DNA of 64,000 nt from Bacillus sp. ZZV12-4809 (GTDB lineage Bacteria > Bacillota > Bacilli > Bacillales > Cytobacillaceae). The DNA lies in NCBI RefSeq assembly GCF_009849585.1, contig NZ_VCRN01000018.1, positions 22,515 to 86,514 on the forward strand. The letters run 5' to 3'. This document shows, one piece after another, positions 25,922-35,211 of this stretch (the first letter of the stretch is position 1; each line of letters opens with the position of its first letter). The notes under the pieces were generated by a model. The model did no database searches. It worked only from the letters and a program-made list of their open reading frames with translations, and was not told the origin of the DNA. The position numbers were made by a program, and so were the translations under genes.

Positions 25922-26857
25922 CTATACGAATTGGCCGGCTTCCAGCTCAGCTGGGCTTTTTTTTAAAACCGTACAGCCACCCTGATCAATTTCCAGTGGA
26001 AGTATTTCCATGTCCGGGAGTAGCCTCTTAAGCCCTTCTGCCACTGCAGGAGCACATCCAGTCTCAGCCAGGCAGAGCACCGCCGGTCCGGCACCGCTTA
26101 AGGCAACTCCAAATGCTCCGAGCCCTGGTGCTGCTTTTTCAATAACCTCCAAATGCGGAACCATCTTCTTTCGATAAGGATGATGGAACAGGTCTCCACT
26201 CATCATCTTGCCTGCCAGGGCGAAATTCCCGCTTAGCAAGGCTGCTACCATAACATTGCCGACTGCGCCGGCCTGGACTGCTTCCCTAAAGGACCATTCT
26301 GAAGGCAGAACGCCTCTCGATTCCTTTGTAAGAAGCTCTTCTTTCGGGACCACTGCTATAACATCAAGTTCTATGCTTTTAATATTTTGAACAGATACCT
26401 CTTCCTTTGACAAGCAGCCAATAACGAGGCCTCCGAGCAGGGAGGCGCCTGCGTTATCAGGATGGCCCTCCATGCGGGAAGACAGCTCAAGCTTCTCGTA
26501 CTGTGTCAGCTGGAGATCACATAGGACATCAGCTAATTCAATCCCTGCCACAATGGCTGCTGCACTTGACCCCAGTCCCCGTGTAAGAGGGATGTCACTG
26601 GAAATGCGCGCCTTACATCCTGTAAGCTCTCTTCCATACTTCTTCGCAGTATTCATAGCAACTTGAAAAATAAAATTGGATTCATCCGAAGGATAGATGC
26701 TTAGCGGCTCTGATATTGGTATCATTTCAAAATGATCAGCCTTCTCGGCTTCAAGCGTTAAATATAAATTTAAGGCAAGGCCAATCGAGTCAAAGCCTGG
26801 TCCGAGATTTGCCGTGCTGCCGGGTACTTTGATGACAACCATTTCACCTTCGCTCAT
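25922..26857 (-). CDS. thrB: Homoserine kinase
   Basis: 311-aa GHMP kinase that phosphorylates L-homoserine with ATP in threonine synthesis. It has the N-terminal [20 protein letters not shown] (residues 11-30), the ATP motif [20 protein letters not shown] (about 90) and the C-terminal [14 protein letters not shown] (about 249). Its ATG overlaps the thrC stop by four bases (ATGA), so it is the third cistron of hom-thrC-thrB. It ends at a terminator shared with yutI. Confidence 0.96.
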   Translation of the reverse strand: MSEGEMVVIKVPGSTANLGPGFDSIGLALNLYLTLEAEKADHFEMIPISEPLSIYPSDESNFIFQVAMNTAKKYGRELTGCKARISSDIPLTRGLGSSAAAIVAGIELADVLCDLQLTQYEKLELSSRMEGHPDNAGASLLGGLVIGCLSKEEVSVQNIKSIELDVIAVVPKEELLTKESRGVLPSEWSFREAVQAGAVGNVMVAALLSGNFALAGKMMSGDLFHHPYRKKMVPHLEVIEKAAPGLGAFGVALSGAGPAVLCLAETGCAPAVAEGLKRLLPDMEILPLEIDQGGCTVLKKSPAELEAGQFV

Positions 26858-27915
26858 ATGTGGACGGCTCCCTTGATAAGATCCGCTACTGCTTTTTCAT
26901 CATTTGGAAGCAAAACAGGCTTAACAGGGCTGCAATCTATAGCTGTATTTGGGTCCTTAAGTCCGTTCCCAGTCAGGATGGCCACCACTTTTGTTTTATG
27001 AGGAATCTCTCCATTGCGCAGCTGTTTATATACCCCCGCAAGTGAAGCACAAGAAGCTGGCTCAGCAAAAATGCCTTCAGATGAAGCAAGTTTACGGTAC
27101 ATGCACAGAATCTCTTCGTCGCTGACTTCATCAATTTTTCCATTTGATTCCGACAATGCTGCATTGGCTAAGCCCCAGCTCGCTGGATTTCCGATTCTGA
27201 TGGCTGTTGCAACTGTTTCAGGACTTTCAAACACACGGTTATGAACAATGGCTGCTGCACCTTCAGCCTGTACTCCGTGCATTCTTGGAAGACCTGTACC
27301 CCTTACTTCATTGTACTCTTTAAATCCTTTCCAATAAGCAGAAATATTGCCGGCATTTCCGACTGGCAAAGCCAGGATATCCGGAGCGCTTCCAAGCTGG
27401 TCACAAATTTCAAAGGCCGCTGTTTTCTGTCCCTCAAGCCGATACGGATTAACTGAGTTTACTAGAGTAAAAGGTTCTGTTTCGCTTATTCTGCGTACCA
27501 TTGCAAGCGCCTGGTCGAAGTTCCCTTCAATTGATACTACTTCCGCTCCATACATAACAGCCTGAGCAAGTTTACCCATGGCAATTTTCCCTTCAGGGAT
27601 GACTACCACACACCTCAAGCCGGCCCTTGCGGCATATGCAGCGGCAGCTGCAGAAGTATTTCCGGTGGAGGCACAGATGATGGCATCGCTTCCTTCTTCT
27701 TTCGCCTTTGCAACAGCCATAACCATGCCTCTGTCCTTAAATGAACCTGTAGGATTTGCTCCTTCTGTTTTTACATAAAGGTCAATGCCCCAGTCCCTTG
27801 AGAGCTTATCCAGTCTGATCAGGGGAGTATTGCCCTCATTTAAAGTAAGCATTGGTGTATTTTCATTTACTGGCAAAAATTCTTTATATGTCTTAATTAA
27901 CCCTTCCCATCTCAT
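26854..27915 (-). CDS. thrC: Threonine synthase
   Basis: 353-aa PLP enzyme converting O-phosphohomoserine to threonine. The PLP lysine is in [16 protein letters not shown] (about residue 60). The phosphate-binding [18 protein letters not shown] (about 83-100) and [15 protein letters not shown] (about 184) loops are intact. Short (class II-like Bacillus) form. Overlaps both neighbours by four bases (hom stop/thrC start, thrC stop/thrB start), a tightly coupled operon. Confidence 0.96.
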   Translation of the reverse strand: MRWEGLIKTYKEFLPVNENTPMLTLNEGNTPLIRLDKLSRDWGIDLYVKTEGANPTGSFKDRGMVMAVAKAKEEGSDAIICASTGNTSAAAAAYAARAGLRCVVVIPEGKIAMGKLAQAVMYGAEVVSIEGNFDQALAMVRRISETEPFTLVNSVNPYRLEGQKTAAFEICDQLGSAPDILALPVGNAGNISAYWKGFKEYNEVRGTGLPRMHGVQAEGAAAIVHNRVFESPETVATAIRIGNPASWGLANAALSESNGKIDEVSDEEILCMYRKLASSEGIFAEPASCASLAGVYKQLRNGEIPHKTKVVAILTGNGLKDPNTAIDCSPVKPVLLPNDEKAVADLIKGAVHI

Positions 27916-29210
27916 ACTCTGGCACTCCCTTCCACACGATACGAACTTTTAATTGTTTGAACTGCCGGCAAATCTCGTAAACTTACTAAAATATCCTCAT
28001 AATCCTGAAGAGATGCCTGGTGGGTAACCAGCACAATCTCAGCGAGCCCTTTTTCTTTTAAAGGAAGCTGCAGGATTTTCTCGAAACTGACATGATGCTC
28101 TGAAAAAATAGATGTGATGTTGGCAAATGTCCCTACTTCATCTTTTACATGCAATCTTAAGAAATACTTCGAATAAATTTCATCGGCACCCTTTAATTTC
28201 TTATCATATTGTGGGGCAACTGCGCTTTTCCCATTGACGCCAAGACGCATATTTTTCATGACCCCCACGAGATCAGATACGACTGCTGTCGCTGTAGGAA
28301 GACTGCCTGCCCCAGGTCCGTAGAACATCGTTTCCCCTACTGCTTCACCATATACATATACTGCATTGTATTCATCCTGAACTGATGCAAGGGGATGGGA
28401 CTCGGACAGCAAAGTAGGCTGGACGCTTACTTCAACCTTCTCTCCCTCGCGATGGGCAATCCCAATCAGCTTCATGGTGTATCCAAGCTGCCTGCCATAC
28501 TGAAGGTCCTCTTCTGTAATCTCCGTAATGCCTTTGACCTTTACGTCATCAAGGTCAATATTCATTGAAAAACCCAGTGTAGACAGGATCGCCATTTTCC
28601 TTGCTGCGTCAAGGCCCTCAACATCTGCAGTCGGGTCGCTCTCCGCATATCCCAGCTCCTGTGCTTCTTTCAGAACGTCCTCATAGGCACTCCCATTCTT
28701 GCTCATCTTTGTCAAAATAAAGTTCGTTGTCCCATTCACAATTCCCATCATTTTAGTAATTCTATCAGAAGCCAAACCATCTACCAGTCCTCTTAAAATG
28801 GGGATGCCGCCGGCAACACTCGCCTCATAAAAGAGATCACACCCGTTTTGTGAAGCGCTGGCCAGCAATTCAGGACCGTAAACCGCCATCAGGTCCTTAT
28901 TTGCCGTCACCACATGCTTGCCATTATCCAAAGCTTTCTTTAAATGGTTTCTGGTTTCTTCTATACCGCCCATTACTTCAATCACTACATCTATATCAGC
29001 ATCATTTAAAATTTCTTCAGGATTAAGCGTCAGCAAATCCCTGTCCATTTTAACTGCTCGTTCTTTATTTACATCTTTAACAAGAACTTTCTTTACAACA
29101 ACCGGACAGCCGACCTGGTGCATAAGTTTATCCTGATGTTTCTCAATGATTTGCACGACACCTGATCCAACTGTTCCTAACCCTAATAAACCGATTGAGA
29201 TTGATTCCAC
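27912..29210 (-). CDS. hom: Homoserine dehydrogenase with ACT domain
   Basis: 432-aa NAD(P)H-dependent enzyme reducing aspartate semialdehyde to homoserine. The N-terminal Rossmann motif is [16 protein letters not shown] and the catalytic region has [14 protein letters not shown] and [17 protein letters not shown] (about residues 195-211). The C-terminal ACT domain (about 350-432) begins near [17 protein letters not shown] and is expected to bind threonine for feedback inhibition. GTG start after AAGGGGGAGCTAGC. It is the first gene of hom-thrC-thrB, behind a clear sigma-A promoter; I see no T-box or riboswitch in the short leader. Confidence 0.96.
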   Translation of the reverse strand: MESISIGLLGLGTVGSGVVQIIEKHQDKLMHQVGCPVVVKKVLVKDVNKERAVKMDRDLLTLNPEEILNDADIDVVIEVMGGIEETRNHLKKALDNGKHVVTANKDLMAVYGPELLASASQNGCDLFYEASVAGGIPILRGLVDGLASDRITKMMGIVNGTTNFILTKMSKNGSAYEDVLKEAQELGYAESDPTADVEGLDAARKMAILSTLGFSMNIDLDDVKVKGITEITEEDLQYGRQLGYTMKLIGIAHREGEKVEVSVQPTLLSESHPLASVQDEYNAVYVYGEAVGETMFYGPGAGSLPTATAVVSDLVGVMKNMRLGVNGKSAVAPQYDKKLKGADEIYSKYFLRLHVKDEVGTFANITSIFSEHHVSFEKILQLPLKEKGLAEIVLVTHQASLQDYEDILVSLRDLPAVQTIKSSYRVEGSARV

Positions 29211-29267
29211 GCTAGCTCCCCCTTCGAGTGTTCACTATGTAAGTACATTTGTATTTGTATAGTAGAC

Positions 29268-29296
29268 ATTATAGGGGGGAATTGGGATTTTTACAA
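29268..29296 (-). promoter_or_regulatory. Sigma-A promoter of hom-thrC-thrB
   Basis: TTGTAA - 17 bp - TATAAT on the minus strand, with the -10 about 58 bp before the hom start codon. Confidence 0.8.
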
Positions 29297-29405
29297 TAGG
29301 GAATTTTCCGAAAAAACAGGATGGAAGCGCTTAACATACCATTCTATTGCACTTTAAAATTTTTTTACTATCAATAAAGGCACCCTTTATGGATGCCTTA
29401 TTCCT

Positions 29406-30368
29406 CTATTTGACTGGTGTCTTCGGTTTCTTTTCGGAAAGAACTAGATCAATATTCTCCACACACAGCCGCATCATGCTATAACGCGTTTCAATGCTTG
29501 CACTTCCGATATGCGGCATAGCCACTACATTTTTCAGCTCCAGCAGAGGGTGATCTTCGCCAATTGGCTCCTCTGCAAAAACATCCAATCCTGCCGCTGC
29601 AATTTCTCCTGCCTTTAGTGCATCATATAAATCATGTTCATTTACAACCGGCCCTCTTGATGCATTTACAAAAACGGCCTTGTCTTTCATCTTCTGGAAT
29701 GCATTTCGATTAAATAAATTTCTGGTTTCCTCTGTCAATGGCGTCAGGCAGACAACGAAATCTGACCTTTCGAGCAGCTCATCAAAGCTGACATACTGGG
29801 CTCCCAGTTCCTGTTCTGCATCCGGCTTCCTCGAGCGATTGTGATATATAATCTCCATATCAAATCCAGCAGCGCGCTTTGCCACTGTTTTTCCGATATT
29901 CCCCATCCCTACAATCCCGATGGTTTTATGATGGACATCCCGTCCTGCCAAGAGCAGCGGGCTCCAGCTCTTCCAATCGCCTTTCTTCACGAACTCAGCA
30001 GCCTCCACCATTCGGCGGGCTGCAGCAAGCACAAGCGCAAATGTCAGGTCGGCTGTAGAATCATTTAATACCTCTGGTGTATTGGTAATTGTAATACCGA
30101 GCCTCTTCGCTGCATTAACGTCCACATTATCATAGCCGACAGCCATATTGGCCACGATCTTCAGCTTCTCTCCCGCCTTCAGAACTTCCTCATTTACCGG
30201 ATCTGACAGCACAGTCAGAAGGGCATCCGCCTTTCCTGCTTGTTGGAGCAATACATCGTAAGGAACCTGCACATCTTCCCGACCCCACATTTCTACAATG
30301 TATTTGTCTTTTAATATGGCGATAACATCTTCAGGCAGTTTCCTGCTGATAAATACATATGGTTTCAT
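29406..30368 (-). CDS. D-2-hydroxyacid dehydrogenase (glyoxylate/hydroxypyruvate reductase type)
   Basis: 320-aa NAD(P)-dependent dehydrogenase. NAD motif KTIGIVGMGNIGKTVAKRAA (about residues 147-166). The catalytic Arg lies in NASRGPVVNEHDL (about 236), Glu in AGLDVFAEEP (about 260-269) and His in MPHIGSASIETR (about 284). Upstream VANMAVGYDNVDVNAA is the substrate-domain signature. It reduces glyoxylate or hydroxypyruvate or oxidises D-glycerate; the exact substrate is not readable. Closest in layout to B. subtilis YvcT. GAAAAGGGGATATTCC precedes the ATG. A weak hairpin at 29376-29400 may terminate it. Confidence 0.9.
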   Translation of the reverse strand: MKPYVFISRKLPEDVIAILKDKYIVEMWGREDVQVPYDVLLQQAGKADALLTVLSDPVNEEVLKAGEKLKIVANMAVGYDNVDVNAAKRLGITITNTPEVLNDSTADLTFALVLAAARRMVEAAEFVKKGDWKSWSPLLLAGRDVHHKTIGIVGMGNIGKTVAKRAAGFDMEIIYHNRSRKPDAEQELGAQYVSFDELLERSDFVVCLTPLTEETRNLFNRNAFQKMKDKAVFVNASRGPVVNEHDLYDALKAGEIAAAGLDVFAEEPIGEDHPLLELKNVVAMPHIGSASIETRYSMMRLCVENIDLVLSEKKPKTPVK

Positions 30369-30439
30369 TGGAATATCCCCTTTTCACATTCTCAGCTTTA
30401 TGTTCCTTTCGCCAAAAAAGGGGAATTTCCCTGCTTTTT

Positions 30440-31447
30440 TCAGCTCTTGATCCAATTTACCAGAGGAATCCTCAGTTTTTTTATCGGGACTTCGGCAAAA
30501 TCGAAAAAATTGCCCAGAAAACGCTCATGGTCATCAGACTGCCAGAGATACTTCTGGAGGCGCTCCTGAAGCACCAGTCTCTGCTGCTCAGAATTGGTGC
30601 TATAATAATCCTCTATTGTTTCAAAATAATGGAGTGGAAACAAAAGACGGGCATAGTATAAACGCCATGAAAAGGAGGATAATCTCCCTACACTTTGATA
30701 TTCTGATAAAAATTGGCGTAGTTCCGGCTGATACGTTTTGATATTATGAAAGTATTTTTCCCGTGTCCATTCCGCCAAGTCTCTGGCCAAGTGGTCAAAT
30801 ACCCAGTCAAATGGATTTTTCATATAATAACTGTCTCCCCAGGTGGCAGATGTTAGTCTAATATGACAAACAGTTCCGCTGTCTGCCATTCCGGGTTCAT
30901 CATCAAGCTCAGTATCCACCAGATACTGTATTGAGTTTTCAGCCAGTCCCATATAGTATGGAAACGACTCTAAAAACATCCTCTCAAAATCATTTTCGGG
31001 TTTTTGGAAAAGCATATCATTCCATACCTTTTCCATTTGGTCAAGCCGCTGCTCCCAAAGCTGTTTCCATTGCCCAATCCTGCTGGTTTTTTTCACAGGA
31101 AAAGAAATGCTCCTGCCTCTGTAATGGAACTTTGCCAGCTTTCGTCCAAACTGATTCTGCTTTCTGTTCAGGGTATGACGATTAACTAAAATGCAAAAGC
31201 GGCTATCATTCCAGTCAATGGACTGCTTGCCTTCCTTTGTTTTCAAAAAAGTGCTTATATTTCTATCTCCGTTATTGACCAGGTGTTCTGCCATCCGATC
31301 CAGTTCATCAAGCTCTTCTTCATCCATATGCCCCGCAGGCACAAGCAAATAAAGATGCCCCTGTTTCCGGCACGCATCATACTTTCCTATTCTTATTGTA
31401 TCTTCTGCTTCTATGCCAAATTGTTCTTTCAAAAGCTTTCTAAACAT
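30440..31447 (-). CDS. yutH: Spore coat-associated protein YutH (CotS-like)
   Basis: 335-aa member of the CotS/CotI/YutH group, a kinase-like fold found in spore coats. The start MFRKLLKEQFGIEAED, aromatic-rich middle (ESFPYYMGLAENSIQYL near 185) and C-terminal region (WRLYYARLLFPLHYFE near 270) fit YutH. Typical kinase catalytic motifs are not evident, so it is probably structural. GTGAGGTGGTTTA precedes the ATG. It is divergent from yutG, as in B. subtilis, and probably made in the mother cell. Confidence 0.87.
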   Translation of the reverse strand: MFRKLLKEQFGIEAEDTIRIGKYDACRKQGHLYLLVPAGHMDEEELDELDRMAEHLVNNGDRNISTFLKTKEGKQSIDWNDSRFCILVNRHTLNRKQNQFGRKLAKFHYRGRSISFPVKKTSRIGQWKQLWEQRLDQMEKVWNDMLFQKPENDFERMFLESFPYYMGLAENSIQYLVDTELDDEPGMADSGTVCHIRLTSATWGDSYYMKNPFDWVFDHLARDLAEWTREKYFHNIKTYQPELRQFLSEYQSVGRLSSFSWRLYYARLLFPLHYFETIEDYYSTNSEQQRLVLQERLQKYLWQSDDHERFLGNFFDFAEVPIKKLRIPLVNWIKS

Positions 31448-31704
31448 TAAACCACCTCACTCTTAAGAGATCCTTAAGGGATATATATGATAGAAGGCTT
31501 CAAAACTTGTTGTTTTCTTGGATAAGACTGTGTACCATGGAAATGATATAGAAAATGAATTTTTTCCGTTACAGCCAGAGTGGGCATATTTGATAAAAAA
31601 AGGGTATATACATAGTGAAAAGAATCTAAAAGTGCAATACACAGGTCCCTTAAAGACCTCATGTACTTACCGCAATCATCTATAAACCAGAAAAGGTGAA
31701 GCCA

Positions 31705-32208
31705 ATGAATGAAGAAAAAAAACCAGTTAATATTACAGAGCAGACAGCACGTAAATGGCTACATGAAAGAGGGGTTGAAATACAGGATATAGCTGATTTG
31801 GTGTTCTTCCTGCAGGAGAAATATCACCCCGATTTACAGATGAAAGATTGCATTTATAATGTTGAGCGTGTTTTATCAAAAAGAGAAGTGCAAAATGCCA
31901 TTTTGACGGGAATTCAGCTTGATATGCTTGCTGAGGAAAAGAAACTCCTGGAGCCTCTGCAAACGATTATCGCTACAGATGAAGGATTATACGGTGCAGA
32001 TGAAGTATTGGCCTTATCCATTGTAAACGTATATGGCTCAATCGGATTTACCAATTTCGGATATATCGATAAATTAAAGCCGGGCATTCTGAAGGATTTG
32101 AACGATAAGAGTTCAGGCAGATGCCATACATTCCTAGATGATATTGTAGGAGCTATTGCTGCCGCCGCATCAAGCCGGCTTGCACATAGTGCTGAAAATG
32201 CGGAATAA
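31705..32208 (+). CDS. yutG: Phosphatidylglycerophosphatase A-like protein YutG
   Basis: 167-aa protein of the PgpA family (soluble Bacillus type). The family acts on phosphatidylglycerophosphate in lipid synthesis. Visible features are an N-terminal helical region (TARKWLHERGVEIQDIADLV), a middle ALSIVNVYGSIGFTNFGYID segment (about 110-129) and C-terminal FLDDIVGAIAAAASSRLAH with the acidic DD pair expected to bind metal. AAAGGTGAAGCC precedes the ATG at 31705; a GTG nine bases upstream lies inside the site. Catalytic function in this short, non-membrane form is less certain. Confidence 0.85.
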   Translation: MNEEKKPVNITEQTARKWLHERGVEIQDIADLVFFLQEKYHPDLQMKDCIYNVERVLSKREVQNAILTGIQLDMLAEEKKLLEPLQTIIATDEGLYGADEVLALSIVNVYGSIGFTNFGYIDKLKPGILKDLNDKSSGRCHTFLDDIVGAIAAAASSRLAHSAENAE

Positions 32209-32211
32209 GAA

Positions 32212-32480
32212 AAGCGCAAGCGCGTTGCCTACGAATGAACGCAGACTAAGAACGCCACGTCCTGTGGCAACGTCTGCATGATCCCCTTCCTGGGGGCCAC
32301 ATGCACAAGACGAGCCTCTCGAAAAGGCGCCTTTTTGGGAGGCTTGCTAGAAAAGTGGAGGACGACAGGCATAAGACGGTTACCTAGTAGGAAACGACTT
32401 ATGACCCCGAGAGTCCCTAGGCGCCGCAACTGGACAAGCTTGTGACCTCGAGAGGGCAGGCGCTGGAGCTAGACATTTCT
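32212..32480. repeat. Large composite dispersed repeat (about 270 bp)
   Basis: Occupies nearly the whole 335-bp gap between yutG and yutF. It begins AGAAAAGCGCAAGCGC and ends GGCAGGCGCTGGAGCTAGACA, the family ends. Between them are several hairpins: GCAGAC (32241-32246) pairs with GTCTGC (32272-32277) around a GCCAC/GTGGC stem, and CATAAGAC pairs loosely with GACTTATG. The part 32238-32305 is homologous, in reverse, to the segment inserted in another repeat at about 39003-39071. Confidence 0.75.
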
Positions 32481-32511
32481 CGAACTTTAAATCATACTTT
32501 CTTATCTTTTA

Positions 32512-32543
32512 AAAAAGGATGGAGACTTTTCTCCATCCTTTTT
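32512..32543 (-). terminator. Terminator of yutF
   Basis: AAAAAGGATGGAGA / TCTCCATCCTTTTTT hairpin with T run on the minus strand. Confidence 0.85.
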
Positions 32544-33311
32544 CTATTTGAAGTCCCAATCCGCTAATGAATCGAGCACAAAATCCGGCTGTCTCTCATA
32601 GCTCTTCAGTAATTCTTTCGTTGTGACGCCTGTATGGACAAGCAGGGTATCCATACCTGCATTCATACCTGCTAAGATATCGGTATCATAGTTATCTCCA
32701 ACCATCAGAGTTTCTTCCTTTGCGGTTCCCAGAACCTTCAAAGCCTGCTCCATGATAATTGATTCAGGCTTGCCGATAAACACAGGCTGAGTTTGTGTCG
32801 ATACAGTGATGACAGAGGTTAATGATCCATTACCCGGCAGCAGACCTCTTTCTGTCGGAATGGCAATATCTCCGTTTGTGGAAATGAAAGTTGCCCCATT
32901 CCGGACAGCCAGACAGGCAATGGACAGCTTTTCATAGTTAATTGAGCGGTCAAGCCCTGCCACAACGAAGTCTGCATTCTCCTCTGCAAAGCTTAGCCCC
33001 TTTTCAGACAGTGCTTCCCGTATACCTTCTTCTCCGATGACAAATACGGAAGCATCATTTTGCTGTTCATATATGTAGTTGGCAGTGGCCATGCTAGTTG
33101 TAAACACCTGCTGCTCTTCAGCAGGAATGCCAAACTTCACCAGCTTATCCGCCACCTGGCCTGGTGTTCTTGTCGAATTATTTGTCACAAACAAATAGGG
33201 CAAATCCAGTTCGCGAAGCTTTTTGACAAATTCAGCAGCCTCACTAATCAGCTCTGTTCCGCGATACATCGTGCCATCTAAATCGATTAAATATCCTTTA
33301 TATTTTTCCAA
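32544..33311 (-). CDS. yutF: HAD-family sugar phosphatase (TIGR01457/NagD-like) YutF
   Basis: 255-aa HAD phosphatase. Motif I is YLIDLDGTMYRG (nucleophile Asp about residue 9), motif II YLFVTNNSTRTPGQV (about 40), motif III Lys in FIGKPESIIM (about 178) and motif IV LMVGDNYDTDILAGMNAGM (about 203). NagD-type cap domain lies between. Substrate is probably a small phosphorylated metabolite; B. subtilis YutF is broad. TTG start at 33311 is preferred because GGAGG is six bases upstream; the ATG at 33317 is only one base from that site. Confidence 0.9.
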   Translation of the reverse strand: MEKYKGYLIDLDGTMYRGTELISEAAEFVKKLRELDLPYLFVTNNSTRTPGQVADKLVKFGIPAEEQQVFTTSMATANYIYEQQNDASVFVIGEEGIREALSEKGLSFAEENADFVVAGLDRSINYEKLSIACLAVRNGATFISTNGDIAIPTERGLLPGNGSLTSVITVSTQTQPVFIGKPESIIMEQALKVLGTAKEETLMVGDNYDTDILAGMNAGMDTLLVHTGVTTKELLKSYERQPDFVLDSLADWDFK

Positions 33312-33456
33312 AACCATTCCTCCATATGCTCATGCATTAAGTAGTATCCCTATAAGTATTGCTTTTTTTCTTGGCTATAGCCCATAAAAGCTATCTTAAA
33401 GGAACAGGGTGAATTGTGCAATTATTCACGTTTACCGGAGATGCGGCATTTCCCGC

Positions 33457-33480
33457 AAAAAAAACTCCTTGAACAGGAGC
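33457..33480 (-). terminator. Terminator of the SufR-like regulator
   Basis: CTCCT-gttca-AGGAG followed by eight T residues on the minus strand. Confidence 0.85.
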
Positions 33481-33486
33481 CCTCGC

Positions 33487-34113
33487 TTAATCTTGCTTTA
33501 TTATATAATGACAGCATCCATCCCCCGCAGCCATGCAGGATTTGATATCAACTTTATCTGCTGAAAGAAAATCTTTGATAAATTCCTTTTCAGATCTGCA
33601 GATTTGTTTAAATTCCTCTGCAGTTTCAATATATGGACAATTGAATTCTTTAAGATGGACCTGGCCTTCCTCTAAACGGACTTCTGGCATAAAGCCTTCA
33701 TGCAGCAGGATTTCTTCCAGAATTTGAAGCTTTTCGGAGAAGGATTTCCCAGCTGTTTTGAACTCATACTGATGTATGAGGCGGCTTTTTTTCCTGGAAA
33801 ACAACTCAGTAATTAAATGGCCGTACCCCATGCTTTTTAATTCTGTTAATAATTCCACACTTAGCTGCTTGTATTTTTTCGGAAACAGATCTTCTCCTTT
33901 GGCTGTTAGCTGATAAAGCTTGGAAGGGCGACCTTTTGTTTGCCTCTGGATAGCAGATGTAATAAACCCGTCCTTTTCAAGGACCTGAATATGCTTTCTA
34001 ACGGCCATTTCGGATATTTCCAGCTTGCGGGCCATTTTCAATATGGATTGCCTGCCCGCGGTTTTGATTAGCCTTAGAATCATATCTCTTGTGGAGTTTT
34101 CTCCAATTTGCAT
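33487..34113 (-). CDS. SufR/ArsR-like regulator with C-terminal Cys cluster
   Basis: 208-aa transcription factor (COG2345 type). The N-terminal winged helix-turn-helix contains STRDMILRLIKTAGRQSI, KMARKLEISEMAVRKHIQVL and TKGRPSKLYQLT (residues 5-70). The C-terminal domain has cysteines in EFNCPYIETA, EFKQICRSEKE and CMAAGDGCCHY. That spacing, one Cys after a beta strand, another about 13 residues on and a CC near the end, resembles the Fe-S-binding part of SufR-like repressors. It may therefore sense Fe-S status. It is 14 kb away from the suf operon and alone. ATG at 34113 follows GGTGAATGTG. Confidence 0.8.
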   Translation of the reverse strand: MQIGENSTRDMILRLIKTAGRQSILKMARKLEISEMAVRKHIQVLEKDGFITSAIQRQTKGRPSKLYQLTAKGEDLFPKKYKQLSVELLTELKSMGYGHLITELFSRKKSRLIHQYEFKTAGKSFSEKLQILEEILLHEGFMPEVRLEEGQVHLKEFNCPYIETAEEFKQICRSEKEFIKDFLSADKVDIKSCMAAGDGCCHYIIKQD

Positions 34114-34173
34114 CACATTCACCGGCCTTCTCTTTAATGTGCCATAGAGAAAAAGATCGGATTTCTCCGATCC

Positions 34174-34614
34174 TTATTGAGGTTTAAAAGCAGAAACCGG
34201 TCCGAGTTCATTAATCAAATACTCTCTGACCCTGCCTGGAAACTTTTTAATCATAGGAATATGGCTGCTTATCGCTGCCTTTAGCTCCTCATGATTGACA
34301 TCTGTGTAGTTTTGGACGAGCACTTTCCGATATGTAATGAATTGTTTAAAGCTTTCGCTCATTTCTTTGCTGATTACTTTTTCATCATCAAGAATATCCA
34401 CAATATCATCGTAGCTGCCTGGATCCCTCATGATAAAACCGTCTATCATCGTATTTCCTATATCCAGGATTGCTTCAATCATAATTTGGGCAACTCGTTC
34501 CAATGCTGCCTTTTCAATAGGGGATGTCCACTCTTTCACTTCTTCAAAAAGGGAGATTTGCTGTTCAAGATAACTGAGTGTGACTTCAATCTTTTCCCTG
34601 TCTACGAAATACAT
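34174..34614 (-). CDS. yutE: YutE, DUF86/HepT-like protein
   Basis: 146-aa helical protein of the DUF86 (HepT) family. EYLEQ-type N-terminus (LSYLEQQISLFEEVKEW), the AALERVAQIMIEAILDIGN motif (about residues 36-54) and YRKVLVQNYTDVNHEEL (about 94-110) are present. HepT ribonuclease toxins need R-x4-H-x-Y; here the sequence reads R-K-V-L-V-Q-N-Y, so the His is Gln. No MNT nucleotidyltransferase antitoxin gene is adjacent. It is therefore probably not an active toxin. CTTCATAGGAGGAACG stands upstream. Role unknown. Confidence 0.85.
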   Translation of the reverse strand: MYFVDREKIEVTLSYLEQQISLFEEVKEWTSPIEKAALERVAQIMIEAILDIGNTMIDGFIMRDPGSYDDIVDILDDEKVISKEMSESFKQFITYRKVLVQNYTDVNHEELKAAISSHIPMIKKFPGRVREYLINELGPVSAFKPQ

Positions 34615-34803
34615 AATGCGTCGTTCCTCCTATGAAGATTTCAGGCTCCTGGTTAAAGCATCTGCCCTGCACCCGTGTCATCCACAGCCACCCGAAACCC
34701 TAAAGTTCTCTTTACTTCTTTATTGTATATAAAGTTTTCAATACCTTCAATGGGATTCACCTTGAGTAATTTCAGTTCTTGGGGGATAAACCTTAAAAAG
34801 ACA

Positions 34804-34812
34804 TGCTATAAT
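34804..34812 (+). promoter_or_regulatory. Extended -10 promoter of the DUF3055 gene
   Basis: TGC-TATAAT: an extended -10 (TGnTATAAT) 32 bp before the start codon, without a good -35. Confidence 0.55.
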
Positions 34813-34843
34813 CGGTATATAAAACAGCTAAGGAGTGTTATAT

Positions 34844-35110
34844 TTGGCAGAACGCTTTTTCTTATATGATGATCTTGAAGATACAAAAACCAGATTTGTC
34901 AGCTTTATGGGAGAAAATCAGCGATTCGATTTAGCTATCATTCGTTCAGATCGCTATTACGGCAAACAATTGGTCCTTGATATCCAGGGAAGCCGCTTTG
35001 CCATCATTGGAGAAGATGACTTAAAGGAAGAAGGCTATCTTGAGCATGTTTTTCAGCTTTCTGAGGAAGATGCAGAGGACCTTAAATCATTTCTGACGGA
35101 AATCGTTTAA
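34844..35110 (+). CDS. DUF3055 family protein
   Basis: 88-aa acidic protein, starting with TTG (reads AERFFLYDDLEDTKTRF after the initiator). TAAGGAG lies eight bases upstream; a GTG nine bases further up overlaps the site. Conserved core: SFMGENQRFDLAIIRSDRYY and KQLVLDIQGSRFAIIGEDDL. The family is confined to Bacilli and has no known function. It has its own promoter and terminator, and is divergent from yutE. Confidence 0.85.
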   Translation: MAERFFLYDDLEDTKTRFVSFMGENQRFDLAIIRSDRYYGKQLVLDIQGSRFAIIGEDDLKEEGYLEHVFQLSEEDAEDLKSFLTEIV

Positions 35111-35134
35111 TATACGATAATGAACAGATACTAA

Positions 35135-35166
35135 AGGGGAACCTATTTTAATGGGTTCTCCTTTTC
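35135..35166 (+). terminator. Terminator of the DUF3055 gene
   Basis: AAAGG-GGAACCTA-ttt-TAATGGGTTCT-CCTTTT hairpin with following T run. Confidence 0.75.
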
Positions 35167-35211
35167 TTCTTTATAGACCCTGCTTCATATAACTTCCTAA
35201 GGAGTGATGGC

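Noticed and set aside
29211..29267. T-box or threonine leader before hom
   Set aside because: The leader from promoter to start codon is under 60 nt and has no T-box motif or terminator.
29324..29338. cre-like sequence TGGAAGCGCTTAACA upstream of hom
   Set aside because: It has one base too many between the half-sites for the 14-bp cre consensus, and it lies upstream of the clear hom promoter.
31448..31704. Possible small RNA or gene between yutH and yutG
   Set aside because: Only AT-rich sequence with weak frames; no terminator or conserved structure seen.
34174..34614. HepT/MNT toxin-antitoxin system
   Set aside because: The catalytic His is missing and no nucleotidyltransferase gene is adjacent.
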